The notes under the pieces: generated by a model
Databases searched by the model: none
Seen by the model: only the letters and a program-made list of their open reading frames with translations
What the model was told of the DNA's origin: nothing
From: F22 sp963675625
GTDB taxonomy: Bacteria; Bacteroidota; Bacteroidia; Bacteroidales; Bacteroidaceae
Assembly: GCA_963675625.1 (NCBI GenBank)
Contig: OY776497.1
Location: 124,001 to 188,000, forward strand
DNA: 64,000 nt
Reading direction: 5' to 3'
Translations under genes and position numbers: made by a program
Shown here: piece after piece, positions 50,926-59,346 of the stretch
Position numbering within the stretch: the first letter of the stretch is position 1
Layout of the letters: every line of letters starts with the position of its first letter

Positions 50926-52320
50926 TTAATACGGAACCACCATTTCTAGTATTTGTTTATATTTATCATCGACTTTATATTTACTATCAATAGACCTGTT
51001 GACAATACTTACTAGTAAATCATTGTCATACACTCTTCCTGTTGCACCCAAACTTATAATATTATTCGCCAACAAAATTCGATTATGGATGATTCTTAAT
51101 TTCCTTGGTGTAAATTCATCGTTTGTTGTCTTTATTACATCCAGTATTTTATGAAACAATATGCTATCAGTAACTTCTTCAATATGCCCAGGTCCTTCAC
51201 CACCAACGACCTCGTCGAGAGATATGCCACTATGTACAATATTAAGCGTATTGTCACTTTCATAGCTATTCCCGAACCTTTCATGGGCGTTAGTTAAACT
51301 CACTAAATATTCTATTTGTTGGTTTAAGTTCAATGCAGGTAAACCTAATCTAGAAAAAAACAATTTGTCAAATTGTTCTGTTATCATTTTATCCAGTTCA
51401 TTCCTATTTATTTCAGCATCTGTGCTATAGTACAGGCTTTGATATTTATTTTTTAATGCAGACTTCAATTTCGCAGGGTCAACACTGCACACAACAATTA
51501 ATCGCTTACGTATTTCCTCCCTTTCAAGCACAGTACGAAAATAATCAATGATTTGGACCATTTTCTCATGTGGACATCTATCAATATCATCCACATATAG
51601 AACTATTTTATTGGGGCCATAATGCTTATTTACATGAAACTCTAATAGTCTCTCTATTTCGTATTCTATTTCATTTTGCAAGCCTAAATGATTAGCAAAT
51701 GTCTTTTTTCTAGTGTATTTTATAAGAGCCTTAAAAGTTTTGTAAGAACTTAAGAAGTATTTAACAACTGCAACAAGCCCTATTGGTGCTACAAAGATTA
51801 ATTTTAACTTTTCATTTACAAAAAAATCAACAATACTCTTAATCTCTACTTTGTATAATACAAGTGTTATACTGACTCCTATTATCCAACCCAAAGCATT
51901 TGATTTAAGCTCAGTAAGAATATCACAAATAAATCTATAGCATTTATATATTGAAATATCGTACCATTTAGAATTAAGTTCTCTATCCAAGGTTTCATAG
52001 AGATGTGCCCAAATTGCTGGTGTCTCTTGGTATTTCCATGCATTAAACTCCACAACCTCAAAAGCCCCATTTAGGTTGTCAAACTCTTTCTTGACTTTGT
52101 TAAAAAAGTAAGTTTTACCTCTACCCCATGGAGCAAAGACACCTAACATACAGATGTTTCTAAGGTCTTGTTCTTCTTCACTGATAGTTTGAACTTGGTG
52201 CACGAAACTTTTGGCTAAATTTACAACGTCAAAACAGGGAGGTACAGAAGTGTCCTTATACTCTACATCAACGTAATTTGAGAAATAACTTTCGTCCGTA
52301 TTTGCAGCTGTGACTCTAGA
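50926..52320 (-). CDS. KAP-family NTPase (KAP 5), N-terminus probably frameshifted
   Basis: The frame is open from 52320 to 50926, but the only usable start is GTG 52203, which would give 425 residues. Upstream of that GTG are 39 codons of good KAP-like protein (EYKDTSVPPCFDVVNLAKSF) without any start. Walker A GVFAPWGRGKTYF, two membrane segments (about residues 95-112 and 124-140 counted from the GTG) and Walker B VLYVDDIDRCPHEKM are typical. The best explanation is a frameshift joining this to the winged-helix frame 52263-52655, i.e. one original protein of about 570 residues. Confidence 0.7.
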   Translation of the reverse strand, partial: SRVTAANTDESYFSNYVDVEYKDTSVPPCFDVVNLAKSFVHQVQTISEEEQDLRNICMLGVFAPWGRGKTYFFNKVKKEFDNLNGAFEVVEFNAWKYQETPAIWAHLYETLDRELNSKWYDISIYKCYRFICDILTELKSNALGWIIGVSITLVLYKVEIKSIVDFFVNEKLKLIFVAPIGLVAVVKYFLSSYKTFKALIKYTRKKTFANHLGLQNEIEYEIERLLEFHVNKHYGPNKIVLYVDDIDRCPHEKMVQIIDYFRTVLEREEIRKRLIVVCSVDPAKLKSALKNKYQSLYYSTDAEINRNELDKMITEQFDKLFFSRLGLPALNLNQQIEYLVSLTNAHERFGNSYESDNTLNIVHSGISLDEVVGGEGPGHIEEVTDSILFHKILDVIKTTNDEFTPRKLRIIHNRILLANNIISLGATGRVYDNDLLVSIVNRSIDSKYKVDDKYKQILEMVVPY

Positions 52321-52655
52321 TTAGTATCAGATCCCTCTTCCCTAACATCAGACAGATCAGGTTCAATTTCACCATTTCTCATCAACCTGTCAGTATCTAT
52401 CAATGATTCTGTTATTTGTTCCTCTATTTTTTGAACTCCTTTACTAGTTATTTCTATATCAACACGCCCTCCTAGATACGCCTGAGTTTTTATATAACCA
52501 TTAACGACTAAATATTCTAAAATTCTATCTCGTTGACCCGCATTTTCAAATGCAACAACACCATCCGCAATTAATTGTTGGAGATCCACATATGACTGAC
52601 CTCTACGATCGTATATTGCTCCTAATAATTTATCAATAAGTTCTTTTTCAGTCAT
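52263..52655 (-). CDS. Winged-helix-like N-terminal domain of a probable split KAP protein
   Basis: 130 residues. Residues 1-75 (ELIDKLLGAIYDRRGQSY, then LEYLVVNGYIKTQAYLGGR, then ITSKGVQKIEEQ) look like a winged-helix domain. An acidic linker (about 95-112) follows. The last residues, after SQLQ, look non-native and end at TAA; the KAP frame continues the linker in another phase. No homopolymer is seen at the junction near 52310, so a mutation is likelier than programmed shifting. Confidence 0.55.
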   Translation of the reverse strand: MTEKELIDKLLGAIYDRRGQSYVDLQQLIADGVVAFENAGQRDRILEYLVVNGYIKTQAYLGGRVDIEITSKGVQKIEEQITESLIDTDRLMRNGEIEPDLSDVREEGSDTNLESQLQIRTKVISQITLM

Positions 52656-52686
52656 TTATATACTGTTTTAATTTCCAGCATTGCCT

Positions 52687-53679
52687 TTACAACCCCTCCA
52701 ACTCCTCTTCCTGCGTCACCTTCTGATACTTAGTACCTGAATACATAATACTTATATATATTTCATTATCTACGCTATACAATGAACAAGAGATATCAGT
52801 TTCTAATGTAAACCATTGAGTGTTATACGTAAGGTAACCCATAGACAAAGCTGATGCAGCATCTGATGTTCCTTTAAGATAACTAGGCGTATCATCTCTA
52901 TACTTTTTATCTTCTGCATATGGTTCACCATACTTAGATGTCAACAGGTTTACTAGCTTTTCATAGTCTTTGATATGTTGCTGGTTATTAATGTACTGTT
53001 CCAGGAACTTATACCTACCACGTACCAATTTGTTATCTACAAAATCAAAAATTGCATAACAACTTAGACCAGCAATGCTAGTCTTAAATGAATAAATATT
53101 GGGAAAATCTTGAGTATAATTTTCTTTTTCCTCAACTGATATTACTTGTGCCATAGAATCTCCCCATCGAGATTTTCTAAAATGTGGTTTGTTATTATCT
53201 TTTTTTACTAGTCCTAATACAAAAGTAGATTGACCTTCTGCATTAGGGGCACCACAGAGCATAACCACACATTTGTCTAAGGTCCACATTCGTATGTAGT
53301 TAGGCACTTGTTCTGATGGATCATTTTTCATATGTGCAGGACCAAAGATAGCACTCACTTTGTTGTAAGCGTCTTTATAATAGAAATCTTTCCCCTTACT
53401 TAAATAGTCTTTGGGAAATATAACTCCTAGTGAAAGCAATTTCTTTGTATCTGGTTTAGAAACTATTATAACATTTACAGGTATTCCTTGAAGGTTTATA
53501 TCTGTAAAAGAATACAACCCATCTGCATTTTTCTGTACATCTGGATACTTCTCTAAGATCTGACTTTCAGTCATATTCCAATCAATGCTTTCAATCAGCT
53601 TCTTAAACGTCATCTGTGCTCTACTCTGCCCCACAGCCAGCAAGGCAACGACAACACATAAAAAAATTCTCTTCATCAT
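52687..53679 (-). CDS. Exported hypothetical protein
   Basis: 330 residues from ATG 53679. A signal peptide (MKRIFLCVVVALLAVGQSRAQ) directs export, probably to the periplasm. The mature part holds two related halves: FKKLIESIDWNMTESQILEKY and later HFRKSRWGDSMAQVISVEEK, each an opening 'W-x-D/M-x-x-x-Q-x' helix motif followed by strands. Unknown function. It is the last gene of a minus-strand set that starts at 56741. Confidence 0.6.
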   Translation of the reverse strand: MMKRIFLCVVVALLAVGQSRAQMTFKKLIESIDWNMTESQILEKYPDVQKNADGLYSFTDINLQGIPVNVIIVSKPDTKKLLSLGVIFPKDYLSKGKDFYYKDAYNKVSAIFGPAHMKNDPSEQVPNYIRMWTLDKCVVMLCGAPNAEGQSTFVLGLVKKDNNKPHFRKSRWGDSMAQVISVEEKENYTQDFPNIYSFKTSIAGLSCYAIFDFVDNKLVRGRYKFLEQYINNQQHIKDYEKLVNLLTSKYGEPYAEDKKYRDDTPSYLKGTSDAASALSMGYLTYNTQWFTLETDISCSLYSVDNEIYISIMYSGTKYQKVTQEEELEGL

Positions 53680-53693
53680 AACTTGCAAGTTTA

Positions 53694-55091
53694 TTATTCT
53701 AAAATTCTTTCCTTTTCTATCTTCACCACCTTCCTAAACACCCTATCGTCATCTGTACCGCCATAACAAAAAACCTTGCATTCGCCTGCACGCAGCGCAG
53801 TGTGGTGCGAAGTGGTCTCTCCATCGAGTAGATAGTCCACTTCTAGGTTGTTTTGGTCTGACGGAGCCAGGATATTGACGGCCATAACGAGCTTGAAGCC
53901 TTTATGCTGCATCTCGTACAGGTCGATGCCAGTACATAATGCTGGGAGCTGGCGGATGCTCCAGCCTGCCCAGCGGCAATCGGGACAGAGTATCTGGTCG
54001 AAGTCTTCTTTTATAAGGGCTTTCGGGTGCTTATCGACGAGGTTGCTGGCATAGGCCGAATAGGTGCGCATATAGCGGATGCGCTGCTGATCTGAGTCTA
54101 TAATAGCACGATATATAGGCTTTTCTTTCATGCGGGAGGACATGTGGGCATATTGCTCGAGAAAACGAGCATGCTGTGGGCGTAGTACATCGTGAATGCC
54201 TTGCTTGACTTTTCGAGCTAGTTCGAGTATGTGTGGAGACTTGAGTAAGTATTCTATACATGTACTCATGGCTTTGTCAAATGGTATATCTGTGTGGGGC
54301 CTTGTGGGTACTTGCATGTACTGTATCGTGCGCTGGACGATCATTGTGGGTGTGCCATTGAGGCTGATGATGGCGCGGGTCCAATCTCCTTGCTGATTAT
54401 AGCTGTATCTATAGGTGTATTCTTGCTTATCGATGTAGGCTATCTTGTGGTGGATATTGTAGATGTGTCGGGTCCACAAGGACTTGGCAAGGCAGCCTTT
54501 TGAGGTATAGCTGTTGATGCGGGTGAAGATGTTGCTTCCGTCGCGTTGCTTGCGTAGGGAACGGACAACTTGTCCTTCGGCATTTAGGCTGTCATATTCT
54601 AGGGCGTATGTTTTCCTTTTTCCAATGTGGAAGATGCCATCATTGTATGTTCTCGCTCCTATGCCTGTTATTGCATTGAGCAATTTATGTCGGCCAAAGT
54701 AGGTGTATGTATTTAGGGTGTGTTTACGTCGATTTTCACCGATATGTATCCTGCTATGGGGGGTAGAGGAAGACTTGTAGTCATAATGGGCATAAGCACC
54801 TGTGCGTAGGCCGTCTCGATAGTAGAATAAGCTATCGAGTAGTCCTGTTGACTTGAAAACGAGTTCGTAGTCTTGGGCAAAGCCATAGATGTCATTATAG
54901 TATGTATCGCTGCGTTTGCCGGCGACGTATCGGCCGTCTTGGAGGACGGCATCAAAGCGCTCAACGAGTATGCTATGGGTGCCTGAGGAGGCGTTGCATT
55001 GGTACCAGTTGTGTGCCTCGCCTATTTGTGAGTAGACGGGGATGGTGGCTAGTATGCATAGTAGAAGCAGGGGGTATCTGAATAGAGACAT
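53694..55091 (-). CDS. Exported protein with MORN/RHS-like repeats
   Basis: 465 residues. Signal peptide MSLFRYPLLLLCILATIPVYSQ. Residues about 70-260 have short Tyr/Gly-rich strand repeats (YYRDGLRTGAYAHYDY; LEYDSLNAEGQVVRSLRKQRDG), like MORN or RHS-type 'Y-D' strands, then a helical region, and a C-terminal beta-like domain with CPDCRWAGW and VDYLLDGETT. Not recognised beyond this. It is 15 bases upstream of the next exported gene, in the same operon. Confidence 0.6.
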   Translation of the reverse strand: MSLFRYPLLLLCILATIPVYSQIGEAHNWYQCNASSGTHSILVERFDAVLQDGRYVAGKRSDTYYNDIYGFAQDYELVFKSTGLLDSLFYYRDGLRTGAYAHYDYKSSSTPHSRIHIGENRRKHTLNTYTYFGRHKLLNAITGIGARTYNDGIFHIGKRKTYALEYDSLNAEGQVVRSLRKQRDGSNIFTRINSYTSKGCLAKSLWTRHIYNIHHKIAYIDKQEYTYRYSYNQQGDWTRAIISLNGTPTMIVQRTIQYMQVPTRPHTDIPFDKAMSTCIEYLLKSPHILELARKVKQGIHDVLRPQHARFLEQYAHMSSRMKEKPIYRAIIDSDQQRIRYMRTYSAYASNLVDKHPKALIKEDFDQILCPDCRWAGWSIRQLPALCTGIDLYEMQHKGFKLVMAVNILAPSDQNNLEVDYLLDGETTSHHTALRAGECKVFCYGGTDDDRVFRKVVKIEKERILE

Positions 55092-55142
55092 GGTAGTAAG
55101 GGAGATTAGTTTTATTAGAGATCGGACAGGTATAGCTGTCGT

Positions 55143-55652
55143 TTATTCTTTCACACCCAACTCATGTACCATCTGGATAATATCTTGCAAATACTCATAG
55201 GCTGGCATCACATCTCGGCGTGCTTTGAGCAGGGAGGTGTAATCTCTGGTGCATAGTCTGATCAGGGGATTGACACTGTGCCAGGCATTGAAATAGATAT
55301 AGCCTATTCTTTCTTTACCAGGCCTAGTGGTTTCAAGAAAAAGGGCGGCTTGGGTGTATTGTACGGAGGACGATACTTTGGCGTCATAACTGGCTCCATC
55401 GCCTTCTATATTGTACACGGCGACGAGTTCATCGAAGCGGAAACGGGTGATCTCTAGTTGCTGGTCGACAAAGGCGAGTTCTTCGCGGGTATTGTCGATC
55501 TGGAGGGTGAAACCATTGTATTCGGTTTCGAATGTTTCATCGGCATGAAAATCGGGAAGTGCCGCGAGGGCACGAGACATGGCCCGACGGCGACGAGTGC
55601 GCGGACTCAGTATAGGGCACTTGTCAAGTAGTTGTTGAATAGATTGTTTCAT
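55143..55652 (-). CDS. Cytosolic paralogue of the next membrane protein
   Basis: 169 residues, no signal or membrane segment. The block LPDFHADETFETEYNGFTL...LAFVDQQLEI matches LTNFHADETYHTQYNGFTL...LAFIDHNLDI in the 55676-56284 gene. So the two arose by tandem duplication, with the N-terminal membrane part missing here. Function unknown; the fold may be PH-like. Confidence 0.6.
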   Translation of the reverse strand: MKQSIQQLLDKCPILSPRTRRRRAMSRALAALPDFHADETFETEYNGFTLQIDNTREELAFVDQQLEITRFRFDELVAVYNIEGDGASYDAKVSSSVQYTQAALFLETTRPGKERIGYIYFNAWHSVNPLIRLCTRDYTSLLKARRDVMPAYEYLQDIIQMVHELGVKE

Positions 55653-55675
55653 TGTAGTACTATTATTGTTTGTAT

Positions 55676-56284
55676 TTATTGTGGAATCATGGTCTTGATG
55701 CGTTCGACGACGTCTTGCACTTCTTTCATGGCTTGTAGAAAGCCTTTGTTGTGTCCGAATGCTCTGCGCACGATATCATCGCAGCTGTACCATTGGTCGA
55801 AGCAGGGAAAGACGAGGCGTTCTTTGTTGGGGTTGTTGGTGCGGATGCATAGGGCTATCTGCGAATAGGTGTCGCGATGGCTATTCTGATGGATGGGACT
55901 GTCGTAATAGTCGGTCAAATAAAAGCAGGAGGTGATGTCTTCGACATAGACGCATTGGATGTCGAGGTTGTGATCGATAAAGGCGAGTTTGCCTCGGTTT
56001 TTGTCGATCTGGAGGGTGAAGCCGTTGTACTGGGTGTGGTAGGTTTCATCGGCATGGAAGTTGGTCAGGGTGGAAAGGGTGATGTCCATGTCTTGACGAC
56101 GGAGATCACGGTAGCTGATATTGCGACGGATGTCGATCAGGTGCCATAGCGCTAATGCGGCGAAGAAGGCTACTGTAATAAGGAGGTAGCTGGGGGCGTT
56201 GACGGCATAGATGTAATAGGCTACACCTAATAGGAAAACAACAAATGGAGTACACGCTGAGTAAGAAAATTGATGTCTTTGCAT
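55676..56284 (-). CDS. Membrane protein, tandem paralogue
   Basis: 202 residues from ATG 56284. Two membrane segments at the N-terminus (CTPFVVFLLGVAYYIYAV; YLLITVAFFAALALWHLI), then a cytosolic domain paralogous to the previous gene. The frame extends upstream to 56356 but would overlap the preceding gene by 26 bases; ATG 56284 leaves a normal 46-base gap. Unknown function. Confidence 0.6.
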   Translation of the reverse strand: MQRHQFSYSACTPFVVFLLGVAYYIYAVNAPSYLLITVAFFAALALWHLIDIRRNISYRDLRRQDMDITLSTLTNFHADETYHTQYNGFTLQIDKNRGKLAFIDHNLDIQCVYVEDITSCFYLTDYYDSPIHQNSHRDTYSQIALCIRTNNPNKERLVFPCFDQWYSCDDIVRRAFGHNKGFLQAMKEVQDVVERIKTMIPQ

Positions 56285-56330
56285 AATGAGATAAATAATG
56301 TAAGGTAGAGTATAGATTAGGGGGAGGCTA

Positions 56331-56741
56331 TTAGGCCACATGGCGACCTTTTTCAATCAGGTCGTATATAGTATCAATGTTGTAATCACCACCGATATTC
56401 ATGGTGTCGAGCAGTCCGTATTCGTTGGCGTACTCGATGCAGATGTAGCGACCGCTGTACCATGGGCTCTTTTTGTATGTGACGGACCTGATCTTGTAGA
56501 AGGAGGTGGTTACGGTGCGCCCAAATCGACGGTGGGTGATGGTGTGCTCGCTGATGATGACTCGGCGAGTCAAACACACTAGAAGGATGGTGAAACATGC
56601 CGATAAACTAAGTAGCATGGTGTACACCACATACTCTTCTTGTATGTCTGTGTACAAATAGTAGGATATAAGGCAGACCAAATAGACGAGGATGATGAGG
56701 ATAACCCAATTCATATTCGGCTTAAAGTAGAGAGGCTTCAT
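56331..56741 (-). CDS. Small membrane protein with PH-like domain
   Basis: 136 residues. Two membrane segments (WVILIILVYLVCLISYYL; VVYTMLLSLSACFTILLVCL) followed by a strand-rich cytosolic part (VIISEHTITHRRFGRTVTTSFYKIRSVTYKK), the pattern of bacterial PH-domain membrane proteins. First gene of the minus-strand set, served by the promoter at 56771-56804. Confidence 0.6.
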   Translation of the reverse strand: MKPLYFKPNMNWVILIILVYLVCLISYYLYTDIQEEYVVYTMLLSLSACFTILLVCLTRRVIISEHTITHRRFGRTVTTSFYKIRSVTYKKSPWYSGRYICIEYANEYGLLDTMNIGGDYNIDTIYDLIEKGRHVA

Positions 56742-56770
56742 TTTTTTGTTTTATTAGATAAGTTGATTTG

Positions 56771-56804
56771 CAAATGTAGAATTAATACATGAACTGTACA
56801 AGAA
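56771..56804 (-). promoter_or_regulatory. Promoter of the 56.7 to 52.7 kb minus-strand set
   Basis: Minus strand: TTCTTG (complement of 56799-56804), 20 bases, TACATTTG (complement of 56771-56778), 30 bases before the ATG. The plus-strand neighbour begins at 57236, and 56805-57162 is AT-rich with imperfect inverted repeats of TATATACAAAA but no gene; a minus-strand frame at 56964-57200 lacks coding character. Confidence 0.7.
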
Positions 56805-57162
56805 ATTGACTTGACAAAAACTTGACGTTTTAGGAGATATGGTTCTTTTTTAAAAAATAAGCGCTAGGTATGTAACATTTGGCAACTCATTATATATTAA
56901 TATATTCGTATATATACAAAATATAAACAACTAATTAATATACTTTTGTATATACAAGTTATGCTATCTTTTATTTGAGTTGATTATACAACTATTCAAT
57001 AAAAATTGAAGCCCATGTGATTTTTTACATTCTATAACTATTATAGAGGTCCTATTAGAGAGAAAAGTGAAATAAATTGGGAACATATGGTGTGAACTTG
57101 ACGGATTTTGTATGGACAAAAAGTACGCATTGGGGAGGCGGATGCACTTTTTGTACGAAATA

Positions 57163-57194
57163 TTTGTTTTGTCTACGAAATTTTCGTACGTTTG
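57163..57194 (+). promoter_or_regulatory. Promoter with embedded BlaI-type operator
   Basis: TTTG (57163-57166), 20 bases, TACGTTTG (57187-57194). Between and overlapping the -7 box lies the dyad TACGAAA-T-TTTCGTA (57174-57188), with a further TACGAAA at 57154-57160. Its position would let a BlaI/MecI repressor block polymerase, so autoregulation of the blaI-M56 operon is expected. Confidence 0.75.
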
Positions 57195-57235
57195 TCGCAT
57201 CGATCATTTCAAACAATATAAAAAGATATCATACA

Positions 57236-57595
57236 ATGGAAAAATTGACTGCTCAAGAGGAACAAGTGATGCTTAAGGCTTGGCAATTTGAGGACTTTAC
57301 TGTCAAGGATATATGGGCAACGTATACGGAGGCACCTGCCTACACGACGTTGGCGTCTGTGGTGAAGAATTTGGAGAAGAAGGGGTATGTGTCGAGCCGC
57401 AAGGTGGGGACTACCTTATTATATACACCGGCTATCGATCAGAAGCAATACAAGCGTCAGTTTATGACGAGTGTGGTGGAGAACTATTTCAAGAATTCGT
57501 ATAAGGAGATGGTGACTTTCTTTGCGAAGAATGAACAACTAAGTAAGGATGATTTGAGGGAAATTATTGACTTAATCGAGAAGGAAGATGAATGA
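57236..57595 (+). CDS. BlaI/MecI/CopY-family transcriptional repressor
   Basis: 119 residues from ATG 57236. Winged helix: LTAQEEQVMLKAWQFEDFTV, then TYTEAPAYTTLASVVKNLEKKGYV, with the recognition helix and wing RKVGTTLLYTPA. The C-terminus forms the dimerisation helix with the site normally cut by the M56 sensor. It represses its own operon through the dyad at 57174-57188 (inference). Stop and start of the next gene overlap. The reading frame is open further upstream but begins before the promoter. Confidence 0.85.
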   Translation: MEKLTAQEEQVMLKAWQFEDFTVKDIWATYTEAPAYTTLASVVKNLEKKGYVSSRKVGTTLLYTPAIDQKQYKRQFMTSVVENYFKNSYKEMVTFFAKNEQLSKDDLREIIDLIEKEDE

Positions 57596-58676
57596 GGTGG
57601 TTCATTATGTGCTGCAGGTCAATGTGATCTTGGCAATTTGCTATGGGGTGTATCGCTTGTGTAGTCAGGGGAGTACGCTATTCCATATACATAGGTCTAT
57701 GTTGTGGGGGGTGTATCTGATGGCGATGTGCTTGCCGTTTGTGCACTGGAATCTGGGCTTGAGTGACCATACGGTGCAGGAGATGACGGCCCATTATATG
57801 ACGCATCTGCATCCCAATGACTGGCCTATGGGGGGGACGCAGCAGATGCCAGTATGGGGGCTGTGGATCTTGGGGGTCTATGGGATCGGGGTATTGGTGC
57901 TATATATCCGTTTCTTGATTCAACTAGGTACCCTACTCTATATGGGGGCTACGGCTAGTAAGGTGCAGGTGAACGGACAATGGGTCTGTGTGTTGCCCAA
58001 TAATGCGTCGCCTTTTTCGTTCTTTCATTGGGTCTTTTTGGATCCGGCACGCCACACGAAGGAGGAGTTGACTTCTATCTTGCTGCATGAGCAGGCACAT
58101 GTGCGGCAACGACATTCGCTGGATATTATCTGGGCGGAATTGGTGACCATGCTCTTTTGGTTCAATCCGTTCGCTTGGTTGATCAAAAGGGAGATACGCA
58201 CGAACTTGGAATTTCTGGCGGATAATGCGGTGTGCAAGCAGACGCCCAATATCAAGGTGTATCAGTATCATCTGTTGGGACTGGCTTGTGGGGGTGCGCA
58301 GAAGGGCTTGGTCAATAGGATGAATAGAACGCCGCTCAAGAAGCGGGTGTTGATGATGAACAAGCAGAAGAGTATGGGACGACGGGGACTGCGGTATCTG
58401 CTGTTTGTGCCTGTGGTGGTGGTGATCGGTTTGTTGTCGCACTTGGATGTACTGGGACGTACGTTGTCTGCTGCGCCAAAGGTTGGTGAGGCGAAATCGT
58501 CGGGAATACCACCCAAAACGATGGTGATTGTAGATGGTCAGGAATATACTAAAGACATTAATGATATACCGCCCTCTGATATCAAAGCGATCAGTGTGAT
58601 CAAGGGGGAATCGGCTATGCGTACGTATGGTAGCAAAGGAAAAAATGGTGTGATTGTGATCACCATGAAACACTGA
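57588..58676 (+). CDS. BlaR1-like M56 metallopeptidase/sensor with TonB-plug-like tail
   Basis: 362 residues. About four membrane segments in the first 130 residues. The M56 zinc site is LLHEQAHVRQRHSLD with a downstream Glu in NLEFLADNAV. The last membrane segment (LRYLLFVPVVVVIGLLSHL) is followed by a 60-residue extracytoplasmic tail, VIVDGQEYTKDINDIPPSDIK...VIKGESA...YGSKGKNGVIVITM, the TonB-receptor plug pattern seen on many Bacteroidetes M56 proteins. It probably detects a signal outside and cleaves BlaI. The overlap with blaI supports one operon. Confidence 0.85.
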   Translation: MNEVVHYVLQVNVILAICYGVYRLCSQGSTLFHIHRSMLWGVYLMAMCLPFVHWNLGLSDHTVQEMTAHYMTHLHPNDWPMGGTQQMPVWGLWILGVYGIGVLVLYIRFLIQLGTLLYMGATASKVQVNGQWVCVLPNNASPFSFFHWVFLDPARHTKEELTSILLHEQAHVRQRHSLDIIWAELVTMLFWFNPFAWLIKREIRTNLEFLADNAVCKQTPNIKVYQYHLLGLACGGAQKGLVNRMNRTPLKKRVLMMNKQKSMGRRGLRYLLFVPVVVVIGLLSHLDVLGRTLSAAPKVGEAKSSGIPPKTMVIVDGQEYTKDINDIPPSDIKAISVIKGESAMRTYGSKGKNGVIVITMKH

Positions 58677-58705
58677 TATATTTCTAATATTTAATTTGTA
58701 AACCC

Positions 58706-59179
58706 ATGAAGAAGAAAATTTTGATGGCGATGCTTTGTAGTATCGCAATGGTTTGTAGTGCCTTGGCTCAAGAGTCGGCGAGTACAATAATTGGTGGAGC
58801 TGATGGCGAAACGAGTATGGTCATTGTCGATGGCAAAGAGGGTGTGAAACCTTTGGTTGTGGTCAATGGTAAGATGTACACAAAGGATATCAATTCGATT
58901 GCTCCCGATCAGATCGAGTCGATCAATGTGTTGAAGGGCCAATCGGCTACGGATAAGTATGGTGCTAAGGCCAAAGATGGTGTGGTGGAAATCACCTTGA
59001 AGAAGAAGTTGGATGTCGCTAAGGCTTTAGTGGTGATCGATGGTAAGGTGTCGACTAAGAAGTATGATGAGGTGAAGCCTGCTGATATTCAATCGATTGA
59101 GGTCCTTAAGGGGGCATCGGCTACGGCGAAGTATGGCGAAAAAGGGGCTAATGGTGTGGTGGAAATCACGACAAAATAA
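58706..59179 (+). CDS. Exported protein of two TonB-plug-like repeats
   Basis: 157 residues. Signal peptide MKKKILMAMLCSIAMVCSALAQ, then a linker and two repeats of the pattern VVVNGKMYTKDINSIAPDQI...INVLKGQSA...YGAKAKDGVVEITL and VVIDGKVSTKKYDEVKPADI...IEVLKGASA. Each is a short plug-domain unit equal to the tail of the M56 protein. It is 29 bases downstream of that gene, so it may be the secreted ligand or target of the sensor (inference). Confidence 0.7.
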   Translation: MKKKILMAMLCSIAMVCSALAQESASTIIGGADGETSMVIVDGKEGVKPLVVVNGKMYTKDINSIAPDQIESINVLKGQSATDKYGAKAKDGVVEITLKKKLDVAKALVVIDGKVSTKKYDEVKPADIQSIEVLKGASATAKYGEKGANGVVEITTK

Positions 59180-59287
59180 AGGTTGTTTTAGCGCATAATA
59201 TAATGAGGGGCGTCCTCTCGTAGGCATCTGAATGGGTGTGTACGGGGGGATGCTTTTTTGTAGAGGAAGGATTAATGCTTGTATATT

Positions 59288-59317
59288 TTTGTTCACTCCT
59301 TTTTTTTCGTATTTTTG
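59288..59317 (+). promoter_or_regulatory. Promoter of the ion-channel gene
   Basis: TTTG (59288-59291), 18 bases, TATTTTTG (59310-59317). Transcription would begin near 59325, so the frame's opening at 59236 cannot be the start; ATG 59347 is the first good one. Confidence 0.65.
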
Positions 59318-59346
59318 TTTATCAACAATTATCTATACTTATAATC

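Noticed and set aside
56964..57200. Minus-strand frame in the 56.8-57.2 kb gap
   Set aside because: AT-rich, no motif, and overlaps the blaI promoter/operator.
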